A stretch of DNA of 64,000 nt from assembly GCF_038561965.1 (NCBI RefSeq), contig NZ_CP139348.1:372001-436000 (forward strand). The letters are read 5' to 3'. The notes under the pieces were generated by a model, which was not told the DNA's origin, did no database searches, and saw nothing but the letters and a program-made list of their open reading frames with translations. This DNA is from Stutzerimonas stutzeri (GTDB taxonomy: Bacteria > Pseudomonadota > Gammaproteobacteria > Pseudomonadales > Pseudomonadaceae). Within the stretch, counting starts at the first letter, position 1, and each line of letters begins with the position of its first letter. The translations under genes were made by a program, and so were the position numbers. Below are positions 19,140 to 27,495 of this stretch, in pieces.

Positions 19140-20030
19140 TTAGCCGGCGCTTTTGCGCATCACCCGCCAGGCGTCCAGGCTGTACACCGCAAGCCCCGCC
19201 CAGATGCAGAAGAAGGCCAGCTGGCGGTCGACCGGGAACGGCTCGTCGAACAGCTGCACGGCGAGGATCAGCAGTAGCGTCGGGGTCAGATACTGCAGGA
19301 AGCCCAGCGTCGAGTACGGCAGATGACGCGCCGCGGCGTTGAAGCCGAGCAGCGGGATCAGCGTCACCGGCCCGGCGGCCATCAGCCAGAGCGCGTCGGT
19401 GCTGGTCCAGAACGCAGGCTCCGTACTGGTGCCGCTGCTGAACCAGAACAGCCAGACCAGTGCCACCGGCAGCAGCAGCCAGGTTTCGACTACCAGGCCA
19501 GGCAATGCGGCTACCGGCGCCAGCTTGCGCAGCAGGCCGTAGCTGCCGAAGCTCAGCGCCAGCACGATGGAAATCCAGGGGAATTCGCCGAGCATCAGCA
19601 GCTGCAGGCTGACGCCTACGGTGGCCATCGCCACGGCCAACCACTGCAGCGGGCGCAGCCGCTCGCGCAGCACGATCATGCCGAGCAGTACGTTGATCAG
19701 CGGGTTGATGTAGTAGCCCAGGCTCGCCTCGACCATCCGGTCGTGGTTCACCGCCCAGACGTAGATCAGCCAGTTGGCGGCGATCAGCACGCTGGAGATG
19801 CCCAGCACGCCGAGGCGTCGCGGATGCATTAACAATTCGCGCCACCAACCCGGATGGCGCCAGACCAGCAGCACCAGCGAGCCGAACACCGCCGACCAGA
19901 TCACCCGCTGGGTGACGATCTCGAGCGCGCCGTACTGTTCGAGTGCCTTGAAGTAGAGTGGAAACATGCCCCAGATGCTGAACGTGGCGAGCCCCAGCAG
20001 ATAACCCTTGCGCAGATTGGCGGTAGCCAT
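19140..20030 (-). CDS. rarD: RarD-type EamA/DMT transporter
   Basis: The 296-residue product has ten predicted helices and the RarD-specific pattern: KGYLLGLATFSIWGMFPLYFK at the start, ANWLIYVWAVNHDRMVEASLGYYINPL in the centre and LQYLTPTLLLILAVQLFDEPF towards the end. RarD proteins are inner-membrane drug/metabolite-type permeases; chloramphenicol sensitivity gave the name but the natural substrate is unclear. The ATG at 20030 is preceded by GAAGGA, and an alternative start 72 bases upstream lacks family support. It is convergent with gcvR. Confidence 0.9.
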   Translation of the reverse strand: MATANLRKGYLLGLATFSIWGMFPLYFKALEQYGALEIVTQRVIWSAVFGSLVLLVWRHPGWWRELLMHPRRLGVLGISSVLIAANWLIYVWAVNHDRMVEASLGYYINPLINVLLGMIVLRERLRPLQWLAVAMATVGVSLQLLMLGEFPWISIVLALSFGSYGLLRKLAPVAALPGLVVETWLLLPVALVWLFWFSSGTSTEPAFWTSTDALWLMAAGPVTLIPLLGFNAAARHLPYSTLGFLQYLTPTLLLILAVQLFDEPFPVDRQLAFFCIWAGLAVYSLDAWRVMRKSAG

Positions 20031-20228
20031 GACGTCCTTCGACGAGCAGCGGAGAGCCAGCCATTTTGCGCCTTTGCCTGGTGGAGAGAAAGCATGGCGC
20101 ACTACATGGTTTGCAACGTAAACGGTCGCCTGGAGCGGTCCAGAAAGGGAACGCGCCGCGCCGCGCCCCGTCTCAACTGCATCGCCAATCGAAACGGCAC
20201 CGGGTCATCCGGAAGGGGGAGATGAGCA

Positions 20229-20996
20229 ATGCGCTTGCAGCATCAGGTGGCACTGGTCACCGGCAGTACCCAGGGCATCGGACGCGGTATCGCCGTACGT
20301 CTGGCCGAGGAGGGCGCAGATATCGTCCTTAACGGCCGCGAGGAAGATGACGAGGCGCGCGAGAGCATCGCGCAGGTGCGCGCAACCGGAAGACGGGTCT
20401 GCTTCATCGCCGCCGACGTCAGTGACGTCGAGCAATGCCAGCGGCTGGTGCGCGAGAGCATCGAGCAGATGGGGCGGCTGGACATTCTGGTCAACAATGC
20501 CGGCGTGCAGCGGCACGCGGCTTTCCTCGATGCGCAGGCGGACGATTACGACCAGGTACTCAACGTCAACCTGCGCGGCCCGTTCTTTCTGGCGCAGGCG
20601 TTTGCCAGACACTTGCGCGAGCAGGGCCGTGGCGGGCGCATCATCAATAACAGCTCGGTACACGAAGAGCTGCCGCACCCCAATTTCACCGCCTACTGCG
20701 CGAGCAAGGGCGGGCTGAAGATGCTCATGCGCAATATCGCCATCGAGCTTGCGCCACTCGGCATCACCGTTAACAACGTGGCGCCAGGTGCGGTGGAAAC
20801 GCCGATCAATCGTGAGCTGATGAACCAGCCGGAGAAGCTTGCCAGCCTCCTGCAGAACATCCCGGCCGGGCGCCTTGGGCGGCCTCACGATGTCGCTGGG
20901 GTCGTCGCATTTCTCGCCTCACCGGATGCCGAATACATCACCGGGACTACCCTGGTGGTCGATGGCGGCCTGCTATGGAATTACAGCGAACAATGA
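20229..20996 (+). CDS. SDR-family oxidoreductase (glucose 1-dehydrogenase-like)
   Basis: The 255-residue enzyme is a classical short-chain dehydrogenase: TGSTQGIGRGIA cofactor motif near residue 12, NNAG near residue 89, catalytic serine in IINNSSVHE, and YCASKGG with the Tyr-Lys pair near residues 155-159. The C-terminal VDGGLLWNY is usual for the family. The closest named types are glucose 1-dehydrogenases, which oxidise sugars with NAD(P). Its stop overlaps the start of the trehalase gene (ATGA), so the two are one translational unit and it may act on glucose or a related sugar released from trehalose; that link is inferred. A GGGGGAG ribosome site lies just upstream. Confidence 0.88.
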   Translation: MRLQHQVALVTGSTQGIGRGIAVRLAEEGADIVLNGREEDDEARESIAQVRATGRRVCFIAADVSDVEQCQRLVRESIEQMGRLDILVNNAGVQRHAAFLDAQADDYDQVLNVNLRGPFFLAQAFARHLREQGRGGRIINNSSVHEELPHPNFTAYCASKGGLKMLMRNIAIELAPLGITVNNVAPGAVETPINRELMNQPEKLASLLQNIPAGRLGRPHDVAGVVAFLASPDAEYITGTTLVVDGGLLWNYSEQ

Positions 20997-22597
20997 CCAA
21001 TATCCCGACGTGCCAGCCTAACCGCCACGACATCAGCGCCATTTCGCTGGCCGATACGCTCACTCCTGCTGATCGCTATCAGGAGCTGTTCGTCGCCGTG
21101 CAGATGCAGCGCATCTTTCCCGACAGCAAGACCTTCGTCGACTGCGCTCCTCTGCGGCATCCTGAAGCCATCCTGGAAAACTATCGCAGCCGTTGCGATG
21201 AGCCGGGGTTCGATCTCGCGGCGTTCGTCCGCGAGCATTTCAGCCTTTACGAAATGCCGGCCAAGGAGTTCGTCGCCAACCCCGACGATAGCCTGGCCGA
21301 GCACATCGACCGGCTCTGGCCAATCCTCACCCGTCATCCGCAGGACCATCCCGAGCATTCCTCGCTGTTGCCGCTTCCCCACGATTACGTGGTGCCGGGC
21401 GGGCGCTTTACCGAGCTGTACTACTGGGATTCCTACTTCACCATGCTCGGCCTCGACGAGAGCGGACATTGCGACCTGCTGCGCTCGATGGCGGACAACT
21501 TCGCCTACCTCATCGACACCTACGGCCACGTACCCAACGGCAACCGTTCGTATTATCTGGGGCGTTCGCAACCGCCGGTATTCGCCCTGATGACCGAGCT
21601 GTTCGAGGAAACCGGTGTGCATCGGGCCAGCGATTACCTGCCGCAGCTGCACAAGGAATATGCCTTCTGGATGGAAGGCGCCGATCATTTGCGCCCGGGC
21701 GAGACGCATCGGCGCTGCGTCTGCCTGGCCGACGGGGTGGTGCTCAACCGCTACTGGGACGAGCGGGACACGCCGCGCGAGGAGTCCTATCGCGAAGATG
21801 TCGAAACCGCTCGTTCCAGCTGTCGGCCGCGGCATGAGGTCTACCGTGACCTGCGCGCCGGGGCCGAATCAGGTTGGGACTTCAGCTCGCGCTGGCTGGA
21901 TGATGCGCATCGACTGGCGACCATCCGCACCACCAGCATCCTGCCGATCGACCTCAATGCGCTGCTCTACAAGCTCGAACGGCAAATTGCCGAGCTGTCG
22001 GCAGTGAAAGGCCAGCAGGCCTGCGCCGAAGCGTTCACGCGACGCGCCGAGAGCCGGCTGAATGCCATCGACCATTACCTGTGGAATTCGCGCGCCGGCG
22101 CCTACTTCGACTACGACTGGCAGCGTGGCAGGCAACGCGACAACCTCACCGCGGCGACGCTGGCGCCACTGTTCGTTGGCATGGCCAGCGCGGAGCAGGC
22201 GGCCGCTGTGGCCGCGACTGTGCAGGCAAGACTGCTCGCGCCTGGCGGCCTGGCTACCACGGAAATCGGTGGCAGCGGTGAGCAGTGGGACCGCCCCAAC
22301 GGCTGGGCGCCGCTGCAGTGGATCGGCATTCGCGGCTTGCAGCACTACGGCCATAACGCGCTGGCGCTGGAGATCGAAGAGCGCTGGTTGAACATCGTCA
22401 GTCATCTGTTCGAGCGCGAAAGCAAACTGGTGGAAAAATACGTGCTGCGGCCCTGTACCGAGCATGCCGGTGGTGGTGAATACCCGCTGCAGGACGGCTT
22501 CGGCTGGACCAATGGCGTGACCCGCAAACTGATGCAGGAAGACCCCAGCCACCAGGCCAATCGCTGCCGTGCCGGGCAGTGTCGGCCGGCCTCGTAG
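20993..22597 (+). CDS. treF: Alpha,alpha-trehalase (cytoplasmic, TreF-like, GH37)
   Basis: The 534-residue protein carries both trehalase signatures: PGGRFTELYYWDSYF near residue 135 and QWDRPNGWAPLQW near residue 425. Other GH37 blocks include NGNRSYYLGRSQPP and ESGWDFSSRW with the catalytic acid region, and the terminal GEYPLQDGFGWTNGV. There is no signal peptide, so it should hydrolyse trehalose to glucose in the cytoplasm, unlike the periplasmic TreA. The ATG at 20993 overlaps the SDR stop by four bases. The tail beyond the conserved GWTNGV is short. No trehalose synthesis genes are in the window. Confidence 0.94.
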   Translation: MTNIPTCQPNRHDISAISLADTLTPADRYQELFVAVQMQRIFPDSKTFVDCAPLRHPEAILENYRSRCDEPGFDLAAFVREHFSLYEMPAKEFVANPDDSLAEHIDRLWPILTRHPQDHPEHSSLLPLPHDYVVPGGRFTELYYWDSYFTMLGLDESGHCDLLRSMADNFAYLIDTYGHVPNGNRSYYLGRSQPPVFALMTELFEETGVHRASDYLPQLHKEYAFWMEGADHLRPGETHRRCVCLADGVVLNRYWDERDTPREESYREDVETARSSCRPRHEVYRDLRAGAESGWDFSSRWLDDAHRLATIRTTSILPIDLNALLYKLERQIAELSAVKGQQACAEAFTRRAESRLNAIDHYLWNSRAGAYFDYDWQRGRQRDNLTAATLAPLFVGMASAEQAAAVAATVQARLLAPGGLATTEIGGSGEQWDRPNGWAPLQWIGIRGLQHYGHNALALEIEERWLNIVSHLFERESKLVEKYVLRPCTEHAGGGEYPLQDGFGWTNGVTRKLMQEDPSHQANRCRAGQCRPAS

Positions 22598-22653
22598 GCC
22601 ACTCGAAGCGCATCGAATGGGCTGTATTTCCCTACAAATGCCATGGATCAATA

Positions 22654-22666
22654 GTTATCGTACAAC
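22654..22666. promoter_or_regulatory. Candidate operator upstream of the FCD regulator gene
   Basis: GTTATCGTACAAC lies 48 bases before the regulator ATG. It is the exact reverse complement of 43803-43815 in front of kdgD, and its core ATCGT|ACAAC has the FadR-type half-site pattern. This suggests autoregulation. Confidence 0.65.
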
Positions 22667-22713
22667 TGCTGGGCTATGATGACGGTTGCCTCCGCTTTCA
22701 GAGATTGCCGTCC

Positions 22714-23469
22714 ATGGATAACCAGAGCGCCCAGCCACGCGCCCGTCGCAAACACCGCAGCCTTGCCCAGGAACTGGTGACCGAGCTGTCGCAGCAGATC
22801 CGCGATGGGCTGATCAAGCGTGGCGACAAGCTGCCGACCGAGTCCGCGATCATGCAGGCCCAGGGCGTGAGCCGCACGGTGGTGCGCGAGGCGATTTCGC
22901 GGCTGCAGGCCTCGGGGCTGGTGGAAACGCGGCACGGCATCGGCACCTTCGTGCTGGACACGCCAAGCACCACCGGCCTGCGCATCGACCCGGCGACCAT
23001 CGGTACGCTGCGTGATCTGCTGGCAATTCTCGAGCTGCGCATCAGCCTCGAGGTGGAATCGGCCGGGCTGGCCGCACAGCGCCGCTCGCCCGAGCAGCTC
23101 GCCGCCATGCGTGCCTTTCTCGATCAGCTGAATCAGAGCGCGGCGCATTCCAGCGACGCGGTGTCGTCGGACTTCCAGTTCCATCTGCAGATCGCCGAAG
23201 CCACCGGCAATCGCTACTTCACCGACATCATGAGCCACCTCGGCACCACGCTGATCCCGCGTAGCCGGGTCAATTCCGCGCGCCTGGCACATGACGATCA
23301 GCAGCACTACCAGGCGCGTCTGGGTCGCGAGCACGAGCAGATTTACGAGGCCATCGAGCGGCAGGACCCGGAGTCCGCGCGTGCGGCCATGCGCCTGCAC
23401 CTGACCAACAGCCGCGAGCGGCTGCGTCAGGCTCATGAAAGTGCCGAAGCCGAAGTGCTGCACAGCTGA
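22714..23469 (+). CDS. GntR-family transcriptional regulator, FCD (FadR) subfamily
   Basis: The 251-residue protein has an N-terminal winged helix (about residues 15-85: ELVTELSQQIRDGLIKRGDKLPTE, VSRTVVREAISRLQASGLVE, HGIGTFV; quoted in parts) and a C-terminal FCD domain (about 105-235) with the metal or effector residues expected in DFQFHLQIAEATGN, the glutamate/histidine-rich EHEQIYEAI and MRLHLTNS. The winged-helix motif is typical of regulators of uronate, aldarate and related acids. Its own promoter carries a palindrome whose exact reverse complement precedes kdgD, so it is the best candidate for the uronate/aldarate regulon repressor. ATG 22714 was chosen because homologues start with the winged helix there. 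Confidence 0.9.
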   Translation: MDNQSAQPRARRKHRSLAQELVTELSQQIRDGLIKRGDKLPTESAIMQAQGVSRTVVREAISRLQASGLVETRHGIGTFVLDTPSTTGLRIDPATIGTLRDLLAILELRISLEVESAGLAAQRRSPEQLAAMRAFLDQLNQSAAHSSDAVSSDFQFHLQIAEATGNRYFTDIMSHLGTTLIPRSRVNSARLAHDDQQHYQARLGREHEQIYEAIERQDPESARAAMRLHLTNSRERLRQAHESAEAEVLHS

Positions 23470-23502
23470 TCGGCGCGGCTGGTGCCGCAACGCCTACCGG
23501 CG

Positions 23503-24408
23503 CTAGCGGCGGTAAGCCAGCAGAACGACCCCACCGACCACGATCAGACCGCCGAACACCTGCATGGGCCCGAGCAGCTGGCCGAGCACCAGCCAGCCCA
23601 GCACCATGCCGGCCACCGGTTCCATGTTCATTACCGGCGCGTTGCGCGCGATGTTCAGCCGCGGCATGCAGATGAACAGCGTCGAGAAGGCCGCGCCGTA
23701 GAGCAAGACCAGGCAACCCAGTGCAATCCAGCCGGCGGTTGCGTTGGGCAGGCCCAGCCCGCCGGGTATCAGGTCGCTGGCGCCGAGCAGGGCGGAGGCT
23801 CCGAACACCACGATCAGGGTCAGCATGCTGCGCACCGAGCCGGCCATGCTCGACAGCTTGTGCTCGGTGACCCACAGCGCCACCGCGAATACCGCCGCTG
23901 CCGTCAGGCTGAAGAGAATGCCCGCGACCCACTGGCCATCCGGCGCTGCGCTGCCGAGCAGGCGCGCCGGTACATCCAGCACCAGCACCAGGCCGAACAG
24001 GATCAGACCCATGATCGCCAGCGCCTGGCGAGTCGGCCGCGAACCGCCGAGCGCCCAGGTCAGCAGCGCCAGCAGGATCGGCGAGAGGTTCACCACCAGC
24101 AGCGCCAGCGCCACCGGAATGCGCGCCACCGCCGAATAGATGCAGAAGCTCTGCACCGCGATCAGCAGGCCGAGCAGGATCTGCCAGCGCCAGGTGGCAG
24201 GGCTCAGGCGCAGCGACTCACGGCGCCAGAACACCAGTGCGGCCAGCGCCAGCAGGGTGACTCCGGCGCGAACGAGCATGGCCAGTAGCAGGCCGGTGCC
24301 GTGGTCGAAGGCGATCCGCGCGGCGATATGGTTGGCAGCGAACGAGCAGGCCAGGGTGGCCAGGATCAGCACGGCGATGTGGCGTGGAAATGGCGCGGCA
24401 GTTTGCAT
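23503..24408 (-). CDS. EamA-family (DMT) inner-membrane transporter
   Basis: The 301-residue product has ten hydrophobic helices in two EamA repeats: PRHIAVLILATLACSFAANH at the start and NMEPVAGMVLGWLVLGQLLG near the end are the usual anchors of the repeats. EamA proteins commonly export amino acids, metabolites or drugs; no substrate can be named. It is convergent with the FCD regulator and separated from the TRAP operon by a strong terminator, so membership in the sugar-acid regulon is not supported. Confidence 0.88.
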   Translation of the reverse strand: MQTAAPFPRHIAVLILATLACSFAANHIAARIAFDHGTGLLLAMLVRAGVTLLALAALVFWRRESLRLSPATWRWQILLGLLIAVQSFCIYSAVARIPVALALLVVNLSPILLALLTWALGGSRPTRQALAIMGLILFGLVLVLDVPARLLGSAAPDGQWVAGILFSLTAAAVFAVALWVTEHKLSSMAGSVRSMLTLIVVFGASALLGASDLIPGGLGLPNATAGWIALGCLVLLYGAAFSTLFICMPRLNIARNAPVMNMEPVAGMVLGWLVLGQLLGPMQVFGGLIVVGGVVLLAYRR

Positions 24409-24533
24409 GGGAAAAGCAGTCCTCTAAGACCCTGTACAGAGTTCGATGCGTTCAGTTGCAGGCTTGCCCTGGGTAAGCGGCGGGCCAGTTCAAGTCTGGA
24501 GCCCACGAAATCTTCGTCGGCTTGCAAAGTAAA

Positions 24534-24555
24534 ACGCCGCCCGGATGGGCGGCGT
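24534..24555 (-). terminator. Intrinsic terminator of the uronate/TRAP operon
   Basis: ACGCCGCCC pairs perfectly with GGGCGGCGT around GGAT; the leftward transcript then enters TTTTACTTT. It lies 24 bases after the dctM stop codon. Confidence 0.88.
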
Positions 24556-24578
24556 CCTCGTTCCCTATCTGAGTGCTA

Positions 24579-25859
24579 TCAGAGCACAACGCTCGGCAGC
24601 CACAGCGAGATCATCGGTATGTAGGTCACGGCCATCAGTACGGCGAACAGTGCGGCGTAGAACGGCAGTAGGGCCTTCACGGTGTTCTCGATGGTGACCT
24701 TGCCGATGGCGGCACCGACGAAGAGTACCGCACCTACCGGCGGGGTTATCAGGCCGATACCCAGGTTGACCAGCATGATCATGCCGAAGTGCACCGGATC
24801 GACTCCGAAGGAGGTCACCACCGGTAGCAGGATCGGCGTAAGGATCAGGATCAGCGGCGCCATGTCCATCAGCGTACCCAACACCAGCAACATGAAGTTG
24901 ATGCACATGAGGATCACGTAGCGGTTGTCCGACATGGCCAGGAACGCGGTGGTGATCTTCGACGGGATCTGCATCAGCGTCATGATGTAGCCGAAGCTGG
25001 CGGCGAAGGCGATCAGAATCATCACGATCGACAGGGTGCGCACCGTGCGATGCAGCATCCGCGGCAGCTCGCGCCACTTGTAGTCGCGGTAGATGAACAT
25101 GGTCACGAAGAACGCCCAGACCACCGCCACGGCCGCTGACTCGGTCGCGGTGAACACGCCGGAGAGAATGCCGCCGAGGATGATGACCATGGTCATCAGG
25201 CCCCAGAGTGCCTCGACGCAGATCTTCAGCGCCTGGCGCAGTGGCACCACTTCGCCCTTGGGGTAGTTGCGCTTGCGGGCGAACAGCAGGCACAGGGTTG
25301 CCATGGTGGCGCTGAGCAACAGGCCCGGGCCGATGCCGGCGACGAACAGCGCGGCGATCGAAACCGTGCCGCCAGCGGCCAGCGAGTAGATCACCGAGTT
25401 GTGGCTGGGCGGCGTCAGCAGTGCCTGTACCGAACCGGAAATGGTCACCGCAGTGGAAAATTCCCGCGGGTAGCCCTTCTTCTCCATTTCCGGAATCAGT
25501 ACCGAGCCCACCGAGGCGGTGTCCGCCAGGGACGAGCCGGAGATGGCGCCGAAGAAGGTCGAGGCGGTGATGTTGACCAGTGACAGGCCGCCGCGAACGA
25601 AGCCGACCAGCACCCCGGCGAAGGCGACCAGGCGCCGCGCCATGCCGCCTTCAGCCATGATTGCGCCGGCCAGGACGAAGAACGGAATGGCCAGCAGGGA
25701 AAATTTGTTCACGCCCCCGGCGATCTGGATCATCACGGCGTGCAAGGGGATCTCGATCCACCAGGCGCCGGCCAGGGTGGCCAGGCCGAGGGAATAGGCG
25801 ACCGGAACGCGCAGCAAAATGAGGATGATGAAACTGCCCAGCAGGATGACGGCATCCAT
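24579..25859 (-). CDS. dctM: TRAP transporter large permease subunit (DctM family)
   Basis: The 426-residue protein has about twelve membrane helices with DctM features such as RVPVAYSLGLATLAGAW, SGSSLADTASVGSVLIPEM and LGIGLITPPVGAVLFVGAAIG. It forms the Na+-driven transport channel of a tripartite ATP-independent periplasmic transporter. Its start overlaps the dctQ stop by one base (TAATG), and it is the last gene of the operon udh - SMP-30 - dctP - dctQ - dctM. From this context the likely cargo is D-galacturonate or D-glucuronate, as for other Udh-linked TRAP systems; this is inference. Confidence 0.93.
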   Translation of the reverse strand: MDAVILLGSFIILILLRVPVAYSLGLATLAGAWWIEIPLHAVMIQIAGGVNKFSLLAIPFFVLAGAIMAEGGMARRLVAFAGVLVGFVRGGLSLVNITASTFFGAISGSSLADTASVGSVLIPEMEKKGYPREFSTAVTISGSVQALLTPPSHNSVIYSLAAGGTVSIAALFVAGIGPGLLLSATMATLCLLFARKRNYPKGEVVPLRQALKICVEALWGLMTMVIILGGILSGVFTATESAAVAVVWAFFVTMFIYRDYKWRELPRMLHRTVRTLSIVMILIAFAASFGYIMTLMQIPSKITTAFLAMSDNRYVILMCINFMLLVLGTLMDMAPLILILTPILLPVVTSFGVDPVHFGMIMLVNLGIGLITPPVGAVLFVGAAIGKVTIENTVKALLPFYAALFAVLMAVTYIPMISLWLPSVVL

Positions 25860-26386
25860 TACACGGCCTCCTTGGACTCTTCACGGGCTTCATAATCGAC
25901 GACCCGACGCTTGCTCTGGTCGCCGTACAACAATTGCTCGATGACGAACAGCAGGGTGATGAAGCCGCCCAGGGGAATCGGCGCGTAGCTGATGCCGACT
26001 CGCATCCAGGTCAGGGTGCTGAGGTACTGGTTCCAGGTCGCGACGCACAGCTTGTAGCCCCAGATCAGCATGAACAGACTGATGGCGGCCATGGCCAGGC
26101 GCACGAACAAGAGCAGAAATGGCTGGGCCAGCGGCGGCAGGCGATCACTGAGCACCTGCACGGCCATGTGTGCGCCGGCGCGGTAGCTGGCGGCGGCGCC
26201 GACAAAGGTGAACACCACCATCAGCAGGATGGCGACGGGCTCGGGCCAACCGAGACCCTGGCCCAGGGCATAGCGGCTGAACACGCCCCAGGGAATGATC
26301 GTCGCCATGATCACGATCGCCGTGGCGGCGACGATGACGCAGGCGCGGTAGATGGCGTCATTGACGCCTAGAACCAGGTTTTTCAT
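25859..26386 (-). CDS. dctQ: TRAP transporter small permease subunit (DctQ family)
   Basis: The 175-residue protein has four membrane helices and the DctQ landmarks VFSRYALGQGLGWPEPVAIL and SYRAGAHMAVQVLSDRLP. It pairs with DctM in the membrane. The gene is separated from dctP by 57 bases that contain a strong 12-bp hairpin without T-run (26402-26431), and it overlaps dctM by one base. Confidence 0.92.
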   Translation of the reverse strand: MKNLVLGVNDAIYRACVIVAATAIVIMATIIPWGVFSRYALGQGLGWPEPVAILLMVVFTFVGAAASYRAGAHMAVQVLSDRLPPLAQPFLLLFVRLAMAAISLFMLIWGYKLCVATWNQYLSTLTWMRVGISYAPIPLGGFITLLFVIEQLLYGDQSKRRVVDYEAREESKEAV

Positions 26387-26401
26387 GAGACTCCACCGAT
26401 T

Positions 26402-26431
26402 GCATCGCGGCGGTGCAGGCCGCCGCGATGC
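26402..26431 (-). other. Intercistronic stem-loop between dctP and dctQ
   Basis: GCATCGCGGCGG pairs perfectly over 12 bp with CCGCCGCGATGC around a six-base loop. There is no T-run. In this position it could protect the 3' end of a dctP message and reduce permease expression relative to the binding protein. Confidence 0.7.
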
Positions 26432-26443
26432 GCTTGCACGAGG

Positions 26444-27415
26444 TTACTGAACGGCTTCGATGCGCTTGATCAGCTCGGCGAACTGCGCGCCGTACTTTTC
26501 GCGGACCGGAGCGGTGGCGTCGTAGAAGGGCTTGGTGTCGACCTCGATGAACTCGACGCCTTCGGCCTTGAGCTTCTCGTTGCTGGCGGTTTCCTTGGCA
26601 ACCCAGAGGTCGCGCTCTTCCAGCTGGGCTTCCTTGGCCAGTTTCTTCACCGTCGCCTGCTGCTCGGGGCTGAGCTTGTTCCAGGTGTCCTTGGACATCA
26701 GCAGCGGCTCGGGCAGGATCAGGTGGTGGGTCTGGGTGTAGTGCTTGGCCACGCGGAAGTGGTTGTGTTCGAGCAGGGTTGGCGAGTTGTTCTCGGCACC
26801 GTCGATCACACCGCTCTGCAGGGCGCTGAAGATCTCGCCGGTGTCCATGGCGATGCCGTTGGCGCCCATGGCGTTAAGGGTATCGATGAACAGCGGGTTG
26901 CCGATCACGCGAATCTTCATGCCCTTGAGGTCTTCGATGCGCCGGATCGGCTTCTTGGTGTACAGGCTGCGGCTACCGGCTTCCATCCACGCCAGGCCGA
27001 CCATGTTGAAGTCGGAATCGGTGATGGCGTCGAGAATCTCCTGGCCTATCTCACCGTCGACCACCTTGCGCATATGCTCGATGTCGCGAAACACGAATGG
27101 CATGTTGAACACGTTGGTGGCCGGCACCACCGGTCCGACCGAGCCAAGGCTGACGCGGGTCAGTTGCACGGCGCCGATCTGGGTCTGTTCGATCACTTCC
27201 TTCTCGGAGCCGAGTACGCCGCCAGCGAACATGCGCGACTTGATCTCGCCGTTGGTGGCGCTTTCCAGCTTCTTGCCGAGGTTCTCCATGGCGACCACGG
27301 TCGGGTAGCCGGCCGGGTGGATCTCGGCGATCTTCAACGTCATGGCCTGAGCCAGGCCGCTGATGCAGAAGGCGAAGGGAAGGGCGGTTACGAGCAACTT
27401 GCGTTTGAGGTTCAT
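26444..27415 (-). CDS. dctP: TRAP transporter substrate-binding protein (DctP family)
   Basis: The 323-residue protein has a signal peptide (RKLLVTALPFAFCISGLAQA) and the DctP-fold features HPAGYPTVVAMENLGKKLE, the conserved arginine stretch KGMKIRVIGNPLFIDTLNAMGA that contacts the substrate carboxylate, and FSALQSGVIDGAENN. It captures the substrate in the periplasm for DctQM. The ATG at 27415 follows GGAGAG at good spacing; a start 12 bases upstream is possible but would break the signal peptide. Operon position after uronate dehydrogenase and an SMP-30 lactonase suggests hexuronate as substrate. Confidence 0.93.
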   Translation of the reverse strand: MNLKRKLLVTALPFAFCISGLAQAMTLKIAEIHPAGYPTVVAMENLGKKLESATNGEIKSRMFAGGVLGSEKEVIEQTQIGAVQLTRVSLGSVGPVVPATNVFNMPFVFRDIEHMRKVVDGEIGQEILDAITDSDFNMVGLAWMEAGSRSLYTKKPIRRIEDLKGMKIRVIGNPLFIDTLNAMGANGIAMDTGEIFSALQSGVIDGAENNSPTLLEHNHFRVAKHYTQTHHLILPEPLLMSKDTWNKLSPEQQATVKKLAKEAQLEERDLWVAKETASNEKLKAEGVEFIEVDTKPFYDATAPVREKYGAQFAELIKRIEAVQ

Positions 27416-27495
27416 GACACTCTCCATCTTGTTTTTGTTGGTGTGCAGCGTTGCGAGAAGCGAGGTTGGGCAAGCGGCTGCCCTTCCCTGGTGAG

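Noticed and set aside
16171..19143. A 990-codon rightward open frame opposite glcB
   Set aside because: It is the antisense shadow of malate synthase G, rich in Val, Gly, Ala and His with no family features, as expected in GC-rich DNA.
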